From the NCBI RefSeq assembly GCF_000715075.1, contig NC_134082.1, forward strand, positions 60,909,466 to 60,973,465: a DNA stretch of 64,000 nucleotides, given 5' to 3'. Shown piece after piece: positions 1 to 11,489 of this stretch. Position numbers and translations under genes: made by a program. The DNA is from Nicotiana tabacum (taxonomy: Eukaryota > Streptophyta > Magnoliopsida > Solanales > Solanaceae). The notes under the pieces were generated by a model. The model was not told the origin of the DNA. It made no database searches and saw only the letters and a program-made list of their open reading frames with translations. Numbering within the stretch: position 1 is the first letter of the stretch; every line of letters begins with the position of its first letter.

Positions 1-1060
1 ATATCCAGACGTAGAACGTCTATCAGAAGGCGATCCTGCCCAATCAGCATATGAGTATCCAACGATCTGTTCATGGCCTCGATCCTCAAACAATAAACCT
101 TTGCCTGGAGCTGATTTTATATACCGAAGAATGCGAACAACTGCATCCCAATGACTATCACACGAAGAATCCATAAACTGACTCACAGCACTCACAGGAA
201 AGGAAATGGCAGGTCTTGTCACTGTAAAGTAATTCAATTTACCAACCAACCACCTATATCTTGTAGGATCGCTAAGAGGCTCCCCTTGTCCTGGCAGAAG
301 TTTAGAATTCGGATCCATCGGAGTGTCAACAGGTCTACAACCTGTCATTCCTGTGTCCTCAAGAATATCTAAGGCATACTTCCGTTGTGAGATCACAATA
401 CCTGAGCTAGACTGAGCGACCTCGATACTCAGAAAATATTTTAGTTTGCCCAGTTCCTTAGTCTGAAAGTGTTGAGAGAGACGTTGCTTCAATTTAGTAA
501 TATCATCCTGATCATTGCCGGTAATAACAATATCATCAACATAGACCACCAAATAAATACAAAGACTCGAAGCAGAGTGCCGATAAAACACAGAGTGATC
601 AGCTTCACTCCGAGTCATGCCAAACTCCTAGATAACTGTGCTGAACTTACCAAACCAGGCTCGAGGAGACTGCTTTAGACCATAAAGTGACCGGCGCAAG
701 CAACATACAAGGCCATGAGACTCCCCATGAGCAACAAACCCAGGTGGTTGCTCCATATAAACTTCAGCCTCAAGGTCACCGTGTAAAAAGGCATTCTTAA
801 TGTCCAGCTAATGGAGAGGCCAATGGCGAACAGCAGCCATTGATAGAAAAAGGCGGACTGATGCTACCTTAGTCGCGGGAGAGAAGGTATCACTGTAATC
901 GAGCCCAAATATATGAGTATATCCCTTGGCAACAAGACGGACCTTAAGGCGATCAATCTTGCCATCCGGACCAACCTTGACTGCATATACCTAGCAACAA
1001 CCAACAGTAGATTTACTTGAAGGAAGAGGAACGAGATCCCAAGTACCACTCGTATGTAAA
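1..1060 (-). pseudogene. pol: copia reverse transcriptase and N-part of RNase H (damaged)
   Basis: Minus-strand translation gives the copia RT in order: [11 protein letters not shown] near 1030, LDIKNAFLHGDLEAEVYM near 780, SLYGLKQSPRAW near 665, the catalytic VYVDDIVITG at about 530-550, then the connection domain, ending in the RNase H start with YADWAGSPSDRRSTSG at the window edge. At least three in-frame stops are visible: a TAG in place of the usual Trp near 994, a TAG before LDIKNAFL near 812, and one before EFGM near 630. The YVDD catalytic pair itself is intact. The RNase H domain is cut by the window start. Confidence 0.9.
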
Positions 1061-1640
1061 GACGACATCTCGTCAGTCATAGCTTGTCGCCATCCTGGAT
1101 GAGACAATGCTTCACCTGTAGATTTAGGGATGGAAACAGAGGACAAAGAAGATATAAACGCATAATAGGGTGATGACAAACGATGATAACTTAAACCAAC
1201 ATAATGGGGATTAGGATTAAGGGTGGTCCGTATACCTTTCCGAAGTGCAATCGGTGTACTAGGAAGAGACAAGTCCGCAGTAGGAGCAGGGTCAGGTGCA
1301 GGACGTGAATCAGCTGGGTCTGATGCTGGGTGCGGACGCCGATGATATGCCAAGAGTGGTGTTCCTGTGGCGGGGAGTCTAGGAGGAGCCACACTAGACT
1401 TCCCAACGGTTGGAATGGGTAAGACTTCTGTGGCGAAAGGTGAAGGAGGAGCTATAGTAAACTCCTTAAAGGTCGGTATAGGTAAGACCTCAGATATATC
1501 AAGCTGGTCAGAATGGTCAGAAGAGGTAAAGAAAGGTTTAGACTCAAAAAATATGACGTCAGATGACATAAAGTACCTACGAAAATCAGGTGAGTAACAA
1601 CGATTCCCTTCTAAACACAAGAATAACCAAGGAAGACACA
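1061..1640 (-). pseudogene. pol: copia integrase C-terminal region / RT linker
   Basis: Continuous minus-strand frame of about 190 codons between the integrase core and RT. It is rich in Pro, Ser and Thr with low complexity (repeats around VLPIPT), and ends in [15 protein letters not shown], the conserved lead-in to the copia RT. This matches the poorly conserved integrase tail of copia polyproteins. No catalytic motif is expected here. Confidence 0.75.
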
Positions 1641-2440
1641 CTTGAGAGCACGAGGAGCTAACTTATCTATCCCAGGGGCTAAGTTATGAACGAAACAAGT
1701 GCTCCCAAAAATACGAGGGGGAACAGAGTATAAGGGTGATTGGGGAAACAATACTGCATATGAAATCTGAGTTTAGATGGGAGATGAAGGCATCCGATTA
1801 ACCAAATAACAAGCTGTGAGAACTGCATCGCCCCGAAAAAGCAACGGAACATGAGATTCAATGAGAACTGTGCGAGCAGTCTCAATGATGTGCATATTCT
1901 TTCTCTCTGCAACTCCATTTTGCTGAGGGGTATAAGGACAAGAGGTCTGATGAATAATTCCTTAAGAAGTCATAAACTGCTGAAATTGAGAGGATAAATA
2001 TTCTAAGGCATTATCACTGCGAAAAGAGCGAATAGAAATACCAAATTGATTTTTAATTTCAGCCCAAAAATTCTGGAATATATAAAACAACTCAGAACGA
2101 TCTTTCATTAAGAAAATCCAAGTACATCTTGAATGATCATCAATGAAACTAACAAAATAACGAAATCCCAAGGTTGAACTAACTCTACTAGGACCCCATA
2201 TATCAGAATGAACTAAAGAAAAAACAGACTCTGCATGACTCTCAATACTACGAGGAAAGGAGGCTCGGGTATGTTTTCCGGGCTGACATAACTCACACTC
2301 TAATGTAGATAAACTAGACAAACTAGGCATCATATTCTGAAGCTTGGATAAGCTTGGATGTCCTAAACATCTGTGAATTAGGTCCGGAGGATATGTAACT
2401 AGACATGCCTTGGAGGAATTGAGTGAGTTAAGGTAATAAA
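1641..2440 (-). pseudogene. pol: copia integrase (damaged)
   Basis: Minus strand. The HHCC zinc region shows HRCLGHPSLSKLQ near 2350-2390 and CELCQPGKH near 2280-2300. The catalytic triad is visible as HSDIWGPSRV (first D), SFRSDNALEYL (second D) and TPQQNGVAERKN near 1905-1930 (E). Frames change between 1679-1918 and 1962-2333, and a stop separates the core from the upstream part, so the enzyme is not encoded intact. The role in the family is insertion of element cDNA into chromosomal DNA. Confidence 0.88.
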
Positions 2441-2471
2441 GGCCTTCTGATTCAAGTCCTATTCCAATCGT

Positions 2472-2825
2472 CTATCCCGTACTACTGTCCTGCATAATAA
2501 AAGAATCATCAATAAAATATATACCACAATGGAGGGCACGAGTCAAACGACTAATAGATGCAAGATTAAAAGGACAGCCAGGGACATAAAGAACGGAATC
2601 TAGAGTGACAGAGGGTAGGGGATTCGCTTGTCCAACTCCTTTTGCTTTAGTTTGAGACCCATTGGCTAAAGTAACAGTGGAAAGAGACTGTGAATACGCA
2701 ATATTTGACAAAAGTGATTTATTACCAGAGATATGATCAGAAGCGGCTGAGTCCACAACCCATTGTCCAAGAGTACTAGACTGGGAAACACAAGCAAAAG
2801 AAGTACCAGCAACAGAAGTATCAGT
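2472..2825 (-). pseudogene. pol: copia aspartic protease region (damaged)
   Basis: Minus strand. The conserved motif WVVDSAASDHISG near 2730-2765 corresponds to the copia DSG/A-type catalytic site. It is followed by LPSVTLDSVLYVPGCPFNLASISRL, the usual segment leading to the pre-integrase region. A TAA at 2826-2828 separates it from the zinc knuckle, although the frame before and after otherwise reads through. Confidence 0.85.
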
Positions 2826-3772
2826 CTAAGCAACAGAGGCTACTTGTGGAGATGTCTGCTTACTTGCTCGATACTGAAGTAACTCATACTCCCCTTCAGA
2901 TAAAGAAAATCCCTGGTTACCTATAGTCTCGGTCTGAGCAACATAAGCATTTTTGGGTGGACGACCATGTAAAGAATAACACACGTCACGAGTGTGTCCA
3001 AGTTTATGACAATAAGAGCACTTGGGTCTAGATCTTCCAAAACGACCTCCTCCTCGTCTATTCTCTATAGTTTGAGATGCCCGATTGTCCACTGACTGGG
3101 ATGCGAGAACAGATGAGTCAAGCGTCTATGATGAGCTCACTGGGTGACTTGGTGCTGCAGCAAGGCGAAGTAATCGAAAGAATAATTCATCAACTGTAGG
3201 GACAGTCGGACTAGCCAAAATCTGGTCACGTACTGAATCAAGGTCAACAGGGAGTCCAGCGAGTGTAAGAACTAGAAACATCTTCTATCGTTGCTCTTGT
3301 TGCTTTTCAATACTAGCAGAAACTAGCATCAACGTCTCAAATTCTTCCATGACTGCCTGTACTTGTCCGAAGTAAGTAGACATATCCAATTCTTGTTTCT
3401 TCAAGCTTGTCATCCGCGATATTACATCATAGAAACGAGTTATGTCATTAGTGTATAAATTACGAGCCTTTTCCCAAACTAATTAACATGTCTGGAATGG
3501 ACGGAACAAGGGCATCAACTTGGAATCAATAGATCGCCACAAGATACTACATAACCGAGCATCGACCTTCTCCCGAAGTGTTTTGGCCTTTTCATCACCT
3601 TCGCTAGCCTTTTTTGTTAAATGATAACTCCTTGACCTTTACACCACAACTCGACAGACGAAGCCCAAGCTAAGTAGTTTGAACTTCCCATTAAAGGTTC
3701 TGAGGTAATCATAACACTGGAACTGCCAGAACCCGGGTTTTTAGACCCGAAAGCATCGACTCCCAAAGACAT
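2826..3772 (-). pseudogene. gag: copia gag with CCHC zinc knuckle (damaged)
   Basis: The start ATG is at 3770-3772, beginning MSLGVDAFGSKNPGSG. It is followed by a UBN2-like gag domain containing SNYLAWASSVELW and LREKVDARLCSILWRSID. The zinc knuckle CSYCHKLGHTRDVC (C-x2-C-x4-H-x4-C) is at about 2990-3030 after an RGGGRFGR basic stretch. A frameshift lies near 3620 and at least two in-frame stops lie further on (near 3483 and 3286). Gag packages element RNA into virus-like particles; this copy is not translatable as one protein. Confidence 0.85.
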
Positions 3773-4271
3773 CGTTGGATTGAAGTGAGGTCTATAAAAT
3801 TATCACCAAATAACAGAAAGAATCAATTGAAAACTCGCTGAAACAGATAAAGGAGACATTGTTTTTGCTAGAAAATTATTGTAGCTGCCGGAAAAAATCA
3901 GTGTAGTCGCCGGAAAAACTCAAAGTGGTCAGAATCAAACGGAAACAGTATGGGTGGGGTCGGAATTGGTACATGACCCAACTCTTCTGAAGAAATTTTT
4001 TCAAAAACTGGCCGGAGGATGCTGCACGCGCCGGCGCTTGAGCTTCTGGTGGCGCGTGGGGGCGCGTGGGGAGGCTGTTGCCGGAGATTTTTCTGGGGTT
4101 TGGTCGCCGGACAGTGGTGACTCTTGTGGTAGTGTTGGATTTTGTACACCACTGACAGAGACAACGCAGACACAACAGCCTTGAAAAAGTCGCCGGAAAA
4201 AGGCTTCCGGTGACTGATTTCTCTTCCTGGAATCGCTGGAATTTATGCACAGCGATAAATCTCTCACAATT
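3773..4271 (-). other. copia 5' leader between PBS and gag start
   Basis: About 500 nt between the primer binding site and the gag ATG. It contains GC-rich CGCCGG repeats near 4030-4100. Overlapping open frames on both strands here have no recognisable domain and I treat them as non-coding. Confidence 0.6.
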
Positions 4272-4283
4272 GCTCTGATGCCA
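4272..4283 (-). other. primer binding site, initiator tRNA-Met type
   Basis: Minus strand TGGCATCAGAGC directly follows the LTR end. It differs at one base from TGGTATCAGAGC, the usual copia PBS complementary to the 3' end of initiator tRNA-Met. Confidence 0.85.
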
Positions 4284-4432
4284 TGTGAGAAAGCACGGGA
4301 GAAAATATTATTGATATTATTCTCATATGTTAAACATGATACAATGAGCCCTATATATATACATAACATGTCTTACTCCTAATACATATGGGATTAGGGT
4401 TATTTACTACTATTTACATAACTATTCTAACA
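4284..4432 (-). repeat. 5' LTR of the copia element
   Basis: 149 bp starting TGTGAGAAAG and ending CTATTCTAACA on the plus strand (TG...CA termini), directly beside the PBS. It contains the TATATATATA-rich tract expected of a small LTR promoter. The partner LTR is outside the window, so identity cannot be measured. Confidence 0.8.
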
Positions 4433-4617
4433 CCTAGTATGACTAAACTACCCTTAATTAAACATTTAATGTGAGGAATAAGAAAACTTTTTAGGGATAT
4501 GTACATAAGGGTAATTTTGTAAAAATAAATTGAATTTTTTCTTGATTATATAAATGGACACTTATTTTTTACCAAAATAAAAAAGCAAATTGGCCACTTA
4601 TTGTGGACCGGAGGGAG
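4433..4617. mobile_element. right half of a Stowaway-like MITE
   Basis: The sequence ends in GGACCGGAGGGAG followed by TA at 4618-4619, the signature terminal repeat and target site of plant Stowaway (Tc1/mariner) MITEs. No matching left terminus is seen on this side of the copia LTR, so the copia element probably inserted into the MITE and its left half lies beyond the window. Confidence 0.7.
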
Positions 4618-4892
4618 TATGTTATATCATATAGTTTTCTAAAACCTAAATGACCATTGTGTCGTAGCAACATCAAATTTCCATCTTGCTCCAACATAAC
4701 ATATAAAATCAACAAAATGGATCACCAATTTCAACTGAGGTTCTTCTTATTTTCTTTTTTTTTTTGGAGGGGGCGGGGTGTGTTTGGCCGGTGCACTTAA
4801 TGATTTCAACTGAATTGGAAGAATGCTTTTTCTTGAACAGCAAGCAAGAAACAAATATCATGAGTGTATCAAATTGAGTAATGCTTGCTCAC
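4618..4892 (-). other. proximal part of PAT10-like intron 7
   Basis: Non-coding sequence downstream of the exon-7 donor (GTGAGC at 4892-4887), with a T-rich stretch at 4751-4763. The intron continues through the MITE and the copia element out of the window. Confidence 0.7.
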
Positions 4893-7800
4893 CAAAACCG
4901 GCAATGGTTTCCCTGTCCTACGCATGTGCCAAGCCAAACGCAGTGATGATCAAACTGGAGAACGCATTTGTCACAATCATGACAATGTTTAGCTCGTGGA
5001 GGCTGGAAATCAAGCAGAATAAAGATCATAAATCTTAGGAATTGTTAGCACAACTGTAACAAACATAAAAGGACAAATTATAAGTACTTAACAAATCAAA
5101 AATAGTCTCATTATTAACCCATTTCTTTAAATCTTCACCTATTAACTTGACCTCTTTGATCTTTCACAATGTCTAAGTTTTTGTGCTTGTCAAAAGATAT
5201 CATCCATTTGAGGCAAGAGTATGTGCAAATACAAGGACCCCGACGTGTAAATTGGCAGGGTTATTAGATTTAAAATGTATAGCTAATCTTTACCACGTAA
5301 AGTTTACTTAAATTGAAAGAAATGGAAGCAGTTTGAAGTTTCAAAATAACATCAGACACAAGATCACAAAATCTCCAAGACACAGTCCAATCCAAAATGC
5401 ATCAATAAGACAAAATACTGAAATACATGTTAACATACCATGCTCTGGCATAGCAATTGCAAAGGAAGAAGAGAAAAAGGGTAAAGGCATGGTGCCCCAG
5501 TAAGGAGAACTACCCAAGCTTCTTTCACAAACATATGCACAAAAGATAGGACAAAGTTCGACTTCACCAATTCAAACAAGACGGACTATCAAATATCAGT
5601 GTTCCATTTATCTAACACAACTAGGTGCACATTTGTTCAGGATGTATATACAGTAGGATAAGTCTCGAACAAAGTATACCATTGTATGGATGGAATATCT
5701 TAGAAATAAGTAATATTCACGAGAGAAAATATAAGAATTGTATTTAAGGTCAAAATTCAGCTAATTTCCTACCAAAATATAGCACAGAGATTCATATCAT
5801 ATAGCTCGCATATCATGTCACTAATTTGGCTAATCCAAAGATACTTCAAGTCGTTAAGAATCATCCGCAGGTATTGAGGTTAATATTTGCTTTGCATACA
5901 AATGGAAGACAGAGATAGGAGTTTCTACCTGCATAATATTACAGTAGGTGCACGTCACACTTCTGGAAAAGAGAACGAGAATCAGTTAGCAAAACCTGAT
6001 GATAATACTAAGAAAATCATGCAATCTGACTGCACAACCGCACAGTAAGATTTCTATCTAAAATAGGTGGAAATGAAAGAACATAGAAAGGAAATAATTT
6101 TGGTAGATTGAATTCATATGGTAAAATATATGTCCACCAACTGGGAAAATCGTTATTAATGTAAACTGTCATCAACCTCAAAGATAATACAAGCTTCATC
6201 ATCAAAGAGAGACAAGAAGAATTTACAGTGGCAGAGCTTATGACAACATTTCCCCGGTTTGTTGGTGCAATTATATCACCCTTTAAAATAGTTAAGCATT
6301 CAGTATTGTATAATCCATCTATAACTGCTTCTAAAACTAAAAGCGATGAACAAGAAAGAACGGGTTAATCACACAAATTGCGCACATAATCAAATTCAAT
6401 GACATATTAGGGGGGTTACATCAGCTTCCTGATCAAACTCATCTAATAACTTGTCAAAATCGTGCAGTGTGTGGAATCTTGAGAGGGAAATCGCCATCCA
6501 TCAAATGCAAGCAGCTATACTACATTCCATCAGGTGTGCCTTTAAACAACCGAGTAACAACAAGTCTCCTCATGAGTTGGTCGTGTGAATATTCCTTTAC
6601 CATGTCTTGATTTGTTAAGAAATGCAAGATTAGGCTTCTCCTGCTTCACATAAGGGCTTCACTTGTAAGCTATACAGCAGTTTTGCTTCTTCATGGGACT
6701 ATGCAGTTTCCAAATGGAGTACCTTGCTATAACATTTATATCTGAAAGTGCTAATATGTTCATCCACAGGCCACAGCTAATCACATTGTTCAAAATGGAT
6801 AGTGTGGGATAAATACTACTTCACCACTATAAGCTTTTTAACTTAAGAAGCCAGAATCCTCCTAGTCCAACTAGCACCATGAAATATAATTCGTCAAGCA
6901 CATTTCAGTCTCACAGCAAACTTTGAAATCCATGGTTCATACAAAATTGAAATAAGCAGAATCTAAATGCAAAACTGAACTTGATTAAGCAAATAGAGTT
7001 AATAGATGCTGTATATTAGTTACAATTTACAAAGCACTCAAGCTGCTTTACATATAACAAGAAAAGCATAAACATGCTGATATTCAAGTCAGCCCTACCT
7101 AACAGATGTTCCTGGAGGATACATATCCATCACTAGCTTTGCCCAAGATGTTGTACCACTCCCAAGAAGATTCTTTTCTAACTGGTTTCTGTCGATCGTA
7201 ATAACCACACTGCCATTTTTGCTTGAAGCAGGCTGGCTTTGCTTGTTCATATAACATCACAAAAGGCAGAAAACAACAGAAATTAGATAAACCTATTTTC
7301 CACCTTATTTACAGAGAAAATCCTTATATTCCAGTTATTTATTTTGCATGTAACAAACCAGAGAGGAAAAATATCTTACTTTGAGGTTATTGATGTCCTA
7401 TTATGTGATGCATCTGTCTCATTGGAAGCCCTCATTGCATCAAGAACATAGCTACATATTCATGAAAATTAACTTTTTACAGGCCTTTCAGTAAAGTAGT
7501 AGGGTGAAGCTAGTAAAGACTTATTACATGCTTAGCTTAAAAATAAAATCATTAGCCCAATTACCCAGGAGAAGAACCAGAGGTGATGAAGTATTGAGCC
7601 AGTGTAGCAGCAAGCAACAGCAAATACGCTGTCGTGTACCTTAGAAGCAAAAAAGGAGGGTGATGAGCAATTTCATCAAAAGAGCCTCGGAGAAAGTGAA
7701 ATATTAAGAAAAGTCATCCAGTAAAATAATCAAAGACATGAAGTTTTGATCAGTTAAGGAAATCTAACTTTTGCATTGGCAGGTAACTCAATTGGGATTT

Positions 7801-10041
7801 CTTTGACATCCTATAATTACAAAGTTCTAAATGCTTCTATGCATTGGCATTTAACCTAGATCTTTACCCCACAAAATCGGGAAAAAAAAAATCCATTTGA
7901 GCAGCATCATGGAGTTTTTAGATTCTCAAAAAAGATAAAAAGAAAACAAGGAGAGAAAGAGAAAGAAGTTTCTACTTTCTAATGAAACACAGGATGTTAG
8001 CTAAGAGAACCTTCATTCCTATATACACATTAACAATGAATTGTGTCCTTCAGAACTAGTTGGTTTCTACCAAATCAATAAAATGAAATTCTAAGGAAAA
8101 GCAATTTTACCATATGCAACTCCAGCACTTACAGTTTTTTTTTTTTTGTTTAAAGCCACCACCTTCAGACATGTTGCCTTAGGTGTGGGGGGTTAGGCAA
8201 GACCCCTACCATGTCTATTCATAAGCAAAAATGTACAGATAGAAGAGGGGGACATGGACCTTACCTCTTCCTACAATAAAGACTGATTGAATCAATCTTT
8301 CAATTTGTAATGAAAGGAAGCAGCCTATTCAATCCTTTCATCATACTTCCAGAGATCAACTAACAAAGAAATTACATTTTTCGTATCTTCGTCTAATAGT
8401 AGGTAGTTGCCATCTATCTAGTGGAACTGGCACCTTTTACTACTCTCTTCAACAACTTCATAGAGAGGTTAAGGGCTCTTACAGTTTTTGTAGTCAGTAT
8501 CAACCATAAAAACCTAGCCCTAGCTAGTAACATGTATGCAGTTCACCTGAAAGTTTAATCCTAAATTTAAAAAAAGTAGCTGACTCAAAAGTCTGATTAA
8601 CCAAACATCCTATAGTGTCCAATATGAGATGGGGCATTTTAAGTCCTTATAACTTCTCCAAGCTCGTATTAACCACTCACAACCTAATTGTTGCTCACCT
8701 GAAAATTTAAACCTAAATTTCAAAGAGCATGGACTACCTTTAAGATTAAAACGTCCTGTTTCCTTCTCTTTCATTGCACTCATCCGCCACCAACCCTGGA
8801 GGCTTACTGTTTTCCTTAATATATCATCAGAACCCACTTTTAATCCCTGAAAAGGAGAAGTTCCAGCAACCAACTCTATTTAACATGTTTATCTACCAAT
8901 GATTTTGTTCTCTCAAAATCAACACTAAAGCAGTTTAAATCGAAGGATTGGTACTTATTGAATTACAGAACTCCTTGGCATTTCAATTATGCCGAAGCTC
9001 CCGTTTGCTGATCAATATGGTCTTTAGCTACTCTGAAACTAAATCACTTACTATTAGCTAGAATTTGCAAGTACTGGAAAACAAAGCTATAGTAAGCAAT
9101 TTCCTAGTCAAGCTTAAAGACATTGCTGCTTAAAGATTGCATCTTTCAACCAATTACATGTCATTTTATTCCTTCACATAGTATCCTCAACTTCAAAATC
9201 AGTTCTCTGTTTTACCCAAAGAATAAAAGTGACAACGAGTGACGTTGACACAGACGAACATACTTTACATGACAAATCATCATTTTCTTTGTTTGGTTAG
9301 GTATAAAAGCAAGTAATATGTTCTTTATTCAGAAAACAAGCAAGTAAAATATAGAAAATCCTACACGTATCATAAAGGCATAAAGCTAGTGATGTTTCTG
9401 TGATATTTTTGAGTATTGAAGGTTGGTATACACGTCTAGATGTTGATTGAAAGAAATACTCCCGCCGTCCCAGTTTACATAACATTCTTTCCTTTTAGTT
9501 TGTCCCAGAAAGAATGACACTTTTCTATATTTAGAAATAATTTAGCTTTACACTTCCTATTTTATTCTTAATAAGATGAATTATAGCAACACAAATAACC
9601 ATAGCTTATTTTTCACAAGTTTCAAAATTCTTTCTCTCTTAAACACTGTGGTTAGTCAAACACCATCACGTATAATGGGATGAAGGTAATAATACTGAGT
9701 TAGAATATTTGTTACCAGGGATCTTGTTTGGTTTTCTGAATCAAGTCTTTGTCAAATTCAAATAGAACACCGGCATAGATCAGGTGCAGCATCACCAGTG
9801 CAACTTTCAAACAAAATGTCGATCTCCGAGCTAAATTCAATCAACAAAAATTTAAAATATATACATAATTGAGAAATATCAATTGAACTAACTTTGTTGT
9901 AGAAACAGTGTACACTCAATATACAAACATAAATATATACAAATAGGATCGTAGAGGTTACGGACCGGGGTCGGAGAGGCAGGGGAAGAAGGAGAGACCA
10001 TCCCATGTGTCGCGGAATATGCCGCCACATAATGCTACCAT
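4893..10041 (-). CDS. PAT10: DHHC protein S-acyltransferase, PAT10-like; exons 1-7, 3' part outside window
   Basis: Integral membrane enzyme that attaches palmitate to Cys residues of client proteins; plant PAT10 acts at Golgi/vacuolar membranes (family knowledge). Proposed coding exons on the minus strand: 10041-9966, 9830-9716, 7639-7565, 7451-7380, 7236-7099, 5962-5929, 5002-4893. All junctions are GT...AG and keep one frame of 545 nt (182 residues begun). Residues 1-27 begin MVALCGGIF and include CLSDPARRS; TM1 is about 30-50; KTKQDPW precedes TM2 at about 65-82, followed by TSGSSPGYVLDAM. The cysteine-rich domain has C138, C141, H151, C152, C155, C158, the DHHC core D163-H-H-C166, and C172. 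The family is about 340 residues, so TM3, TM4 and the tail are missing here and should lie left of position 1. No stop or frameshift is seen in these exons. The first exon junction could also use a GTAACC donor at 9961, but only GTCCGT at 9965 keeps the conserved frame. Confidence 0.88.
5003..5928 (-). other. PAT10-like intron 6
   Basis: 926 nt between exon 6 and exon 7, with donor GTAGAA at 5928 and acceptor TTTCCAG ending at 5003. AT-rich; no further coding or repeat signal recognised. Confidence 0.75.
5963..7098 (-). other. PAT10-like intron 5
   Basis: 1136 nt with donor GTAGGG at 7098 and acceptor TTTTCCAG ending at 5963. It contains a 26-codon open stretch at 6420-6497 that begins with ATG but has no acceptor before it; I do not call it an exon. 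Confidence 0.75.
7640..9715 (-). other. PAT10-like intron 2
   Basis: 2076 nt with donor GTAACA at 9715 and acceptor CTTCTAAG ending at 7640. It holds a Stowaway MITE at 9457-9692. Two diverged copies of a short element (CACCTGAAAGTTTAATCCTAAATT near 8545 and a related copy near 8697, about 150 bp apart) suggest a local duplication. Otherwise AT-rich and unrecognised. Confidence 0.7.
9457..9692. mobile_element. Stowaway-like MITE inside PAT10-like intron 2
   Basis: The left end is TA plus CTCCCGCCGTCCCAGTTTAC (near-canonical Stowaway terminus). The right end reads TCAAACACCATCACGTATAATGGGATGAAGG, a decayed inverted copy. About 235 bp, AT-rich, with no coding capacity. The right boundary is uncertain by a few bases because of decay. 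Confidence 0.75.
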
Positions 10042-11460
10042 TCTTCTTCTTCTTCTATAATCATTCAGTAAAATCTGTCTATTTTTCAATACAAATTCAT
10101 CAAAATTGACGCTTTTTCAAAAAATTGCAGTGTTGTTTGATGAGGGTTGCAGAAGAGTTGAATAACTTTGTCTTTTTCCAAAAGAGATAAAAAAAAAAAA
10201 AAAAGAGAGATAAAAGGAGTTCGTTCACATTCAATCAGATGTGAAAACGTGCCCTGGGGTGGAGCTTAAATCCATTAGAATAACACCCCTTCACTTATTA
10301 AATACTACTAACTCTCATTTGGTTTGCCTCATTAGCCACATATAATGGAAAATTTAATACTCACTTTAATCCAAAATATTATTAATGTTTTAGCAAACAG
10401 AATTTATTTCAATTAATTCTTATTAAAAAGAAGATATTTATTATTTTTCAAGTTTACCCTTACTGTTTAAATTAGTGTAAAGTTAATTAAGTAAGACATT
10501 AAATTAAGTGAGATACTTAAATTTTAAAGTTATAAATAATAATTTAAATAAATACTCTCATAATTAAGACAATTAAATATTTTTTTAAGATAAATTCTTT
10601 AAAAAAGATAGTATGGAACGAAAATCACCCTATAATTTAATATAATGTTTGATTGGCTTTATTAAATTTGTGCTTTTAATACTCAGTAGATTTACTGGGG
10701 GAAAGGGAAAACAAATAATACATATAGCTTTTTTATCGCTGGTAAGTAAAATAGATGTATAGATATTAAATTCTATATTTAGCTTAAAACATTTGTTTTT
10801 ACAAAGAAAATGGCTTTTTTTACCATATAAATGTGTAAAATACAACTAACATGGTGATGAGGAAAACCACATGGTTATTAGCCTCGAATCTTTTCCTAAG
10901 CAAATCGGCCTGAGATTAAAAAGAAAAAAAGAATCGCTTAAAATATTTTAAGTGATCACTGTCACTGAACAATGATTGGGCAACGATACGAAGAAATGTG
11001 AAGAAAAAATTAATGAAAGAAAAAGGAACTCAAAGAGATATTTATAGGTCTATTGACCGAAAACTCCAGAACTTTTTTCCAACATTAAGGAACTTGATAG
11101 GTAAAGTTTAGAGTAATAAATTGAGACTTTTAGACTGTTTATAAAACGTAACAGGTAAAGTTGGAGTAATAATAATTGAAATGTATATTTTTATAATAAG
11201 ATAAATGTCAAAATTCCGAAAAAGGAAAAAGAAAAGGAAAAATTGCATATCAAGTGGATTTTAATATCGACACACTGAGCTTTGATCAACTAAAATAGTA
11301 TTTAGATGAAAATATTTGCCGAAAACATAGTCTATCAAGAAATATTCAATAATATATGAACATATTATATAGTTGTACATCACATTAAAAGTAATGTAAT
11401 ATTTCAAAAAAACAAGATTTTTTTGTTGCGAACTAAATGTATAGATTAATAAGCGTACGA
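10042..11460. other. AT-rich upstream/intergenic DNA of the PAT10-like gene
   Basis: The first 200 bases left of this interval's start should hold the 5' UTR and promoter of the minus-strand S-acyltransferase gene: a CT-repeat (GAAGAA on the minus strand) directly before the ATG and a poly-A tract at 10189-10205. I could not fix a TATA box or start site. The rest is strongly AT-rich, with no supported gene or repeat. Confidence 0.5.
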
Positions 11461-11489
11461 TATGTCCGCTAACGTGTGCCCCGCCGGTA

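Larger units (their letters stand above)
1..4432 (-). mobile_element. Ty1/copia LTR retrotransposon, 5' LTR to RNase H, 3' LTR beyond the window
   Basis: Read on the minus strand the order is 5' LTR, primer binding site, leader, gag with zinc knuckle, protease, integrase, reverse transcriptase and start of RNase H, which is the copia order (integrase before RT). The 149-bp LTR is short, as in the Ale and related lineages; lineage is not settled. All domains are present, but each block carries in-frame stops or frameshifts, so this copy cannot encode its own proteins. It has the same orientation as the host S-acyltransferase gene to its right and lies in that gene's intron 7, next to the right half of a Stowaway MITE. 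The 3' LTR and target duplication cannot be seen. Confidence 0.9.

Noticed and set aside
3876..4250. 124-codon frame and overlapping frames in the copia leader
   Set aside because: Located between PBS and the gag ATG; composition is GC-rich low complexity and overlapping frames are equally long.
6030..6070. NLT-like codons after a TTTTAG on the minus strand that could begin the cysteine-rich domain
   Set aside because: The frame fails after a few codons, whereas 5929-5962 gives the conserved CxxC segment in phase with both neighbours.
6420..6497. 26-codon open stretch starting ATG GCG on the minus strand in intron 5, ending at a GT
   Set aside because: No AG acceptor before it, an in-frame TGA just upstream, and the flanking exons 5 and 6 already join in frame with conserved protein text.
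8610..8873. 87-codon open frame on the minus strand
   Set aside because: Lies within intron 2, no recognisable domain, overlaps a locally duplicated non-coding segment.
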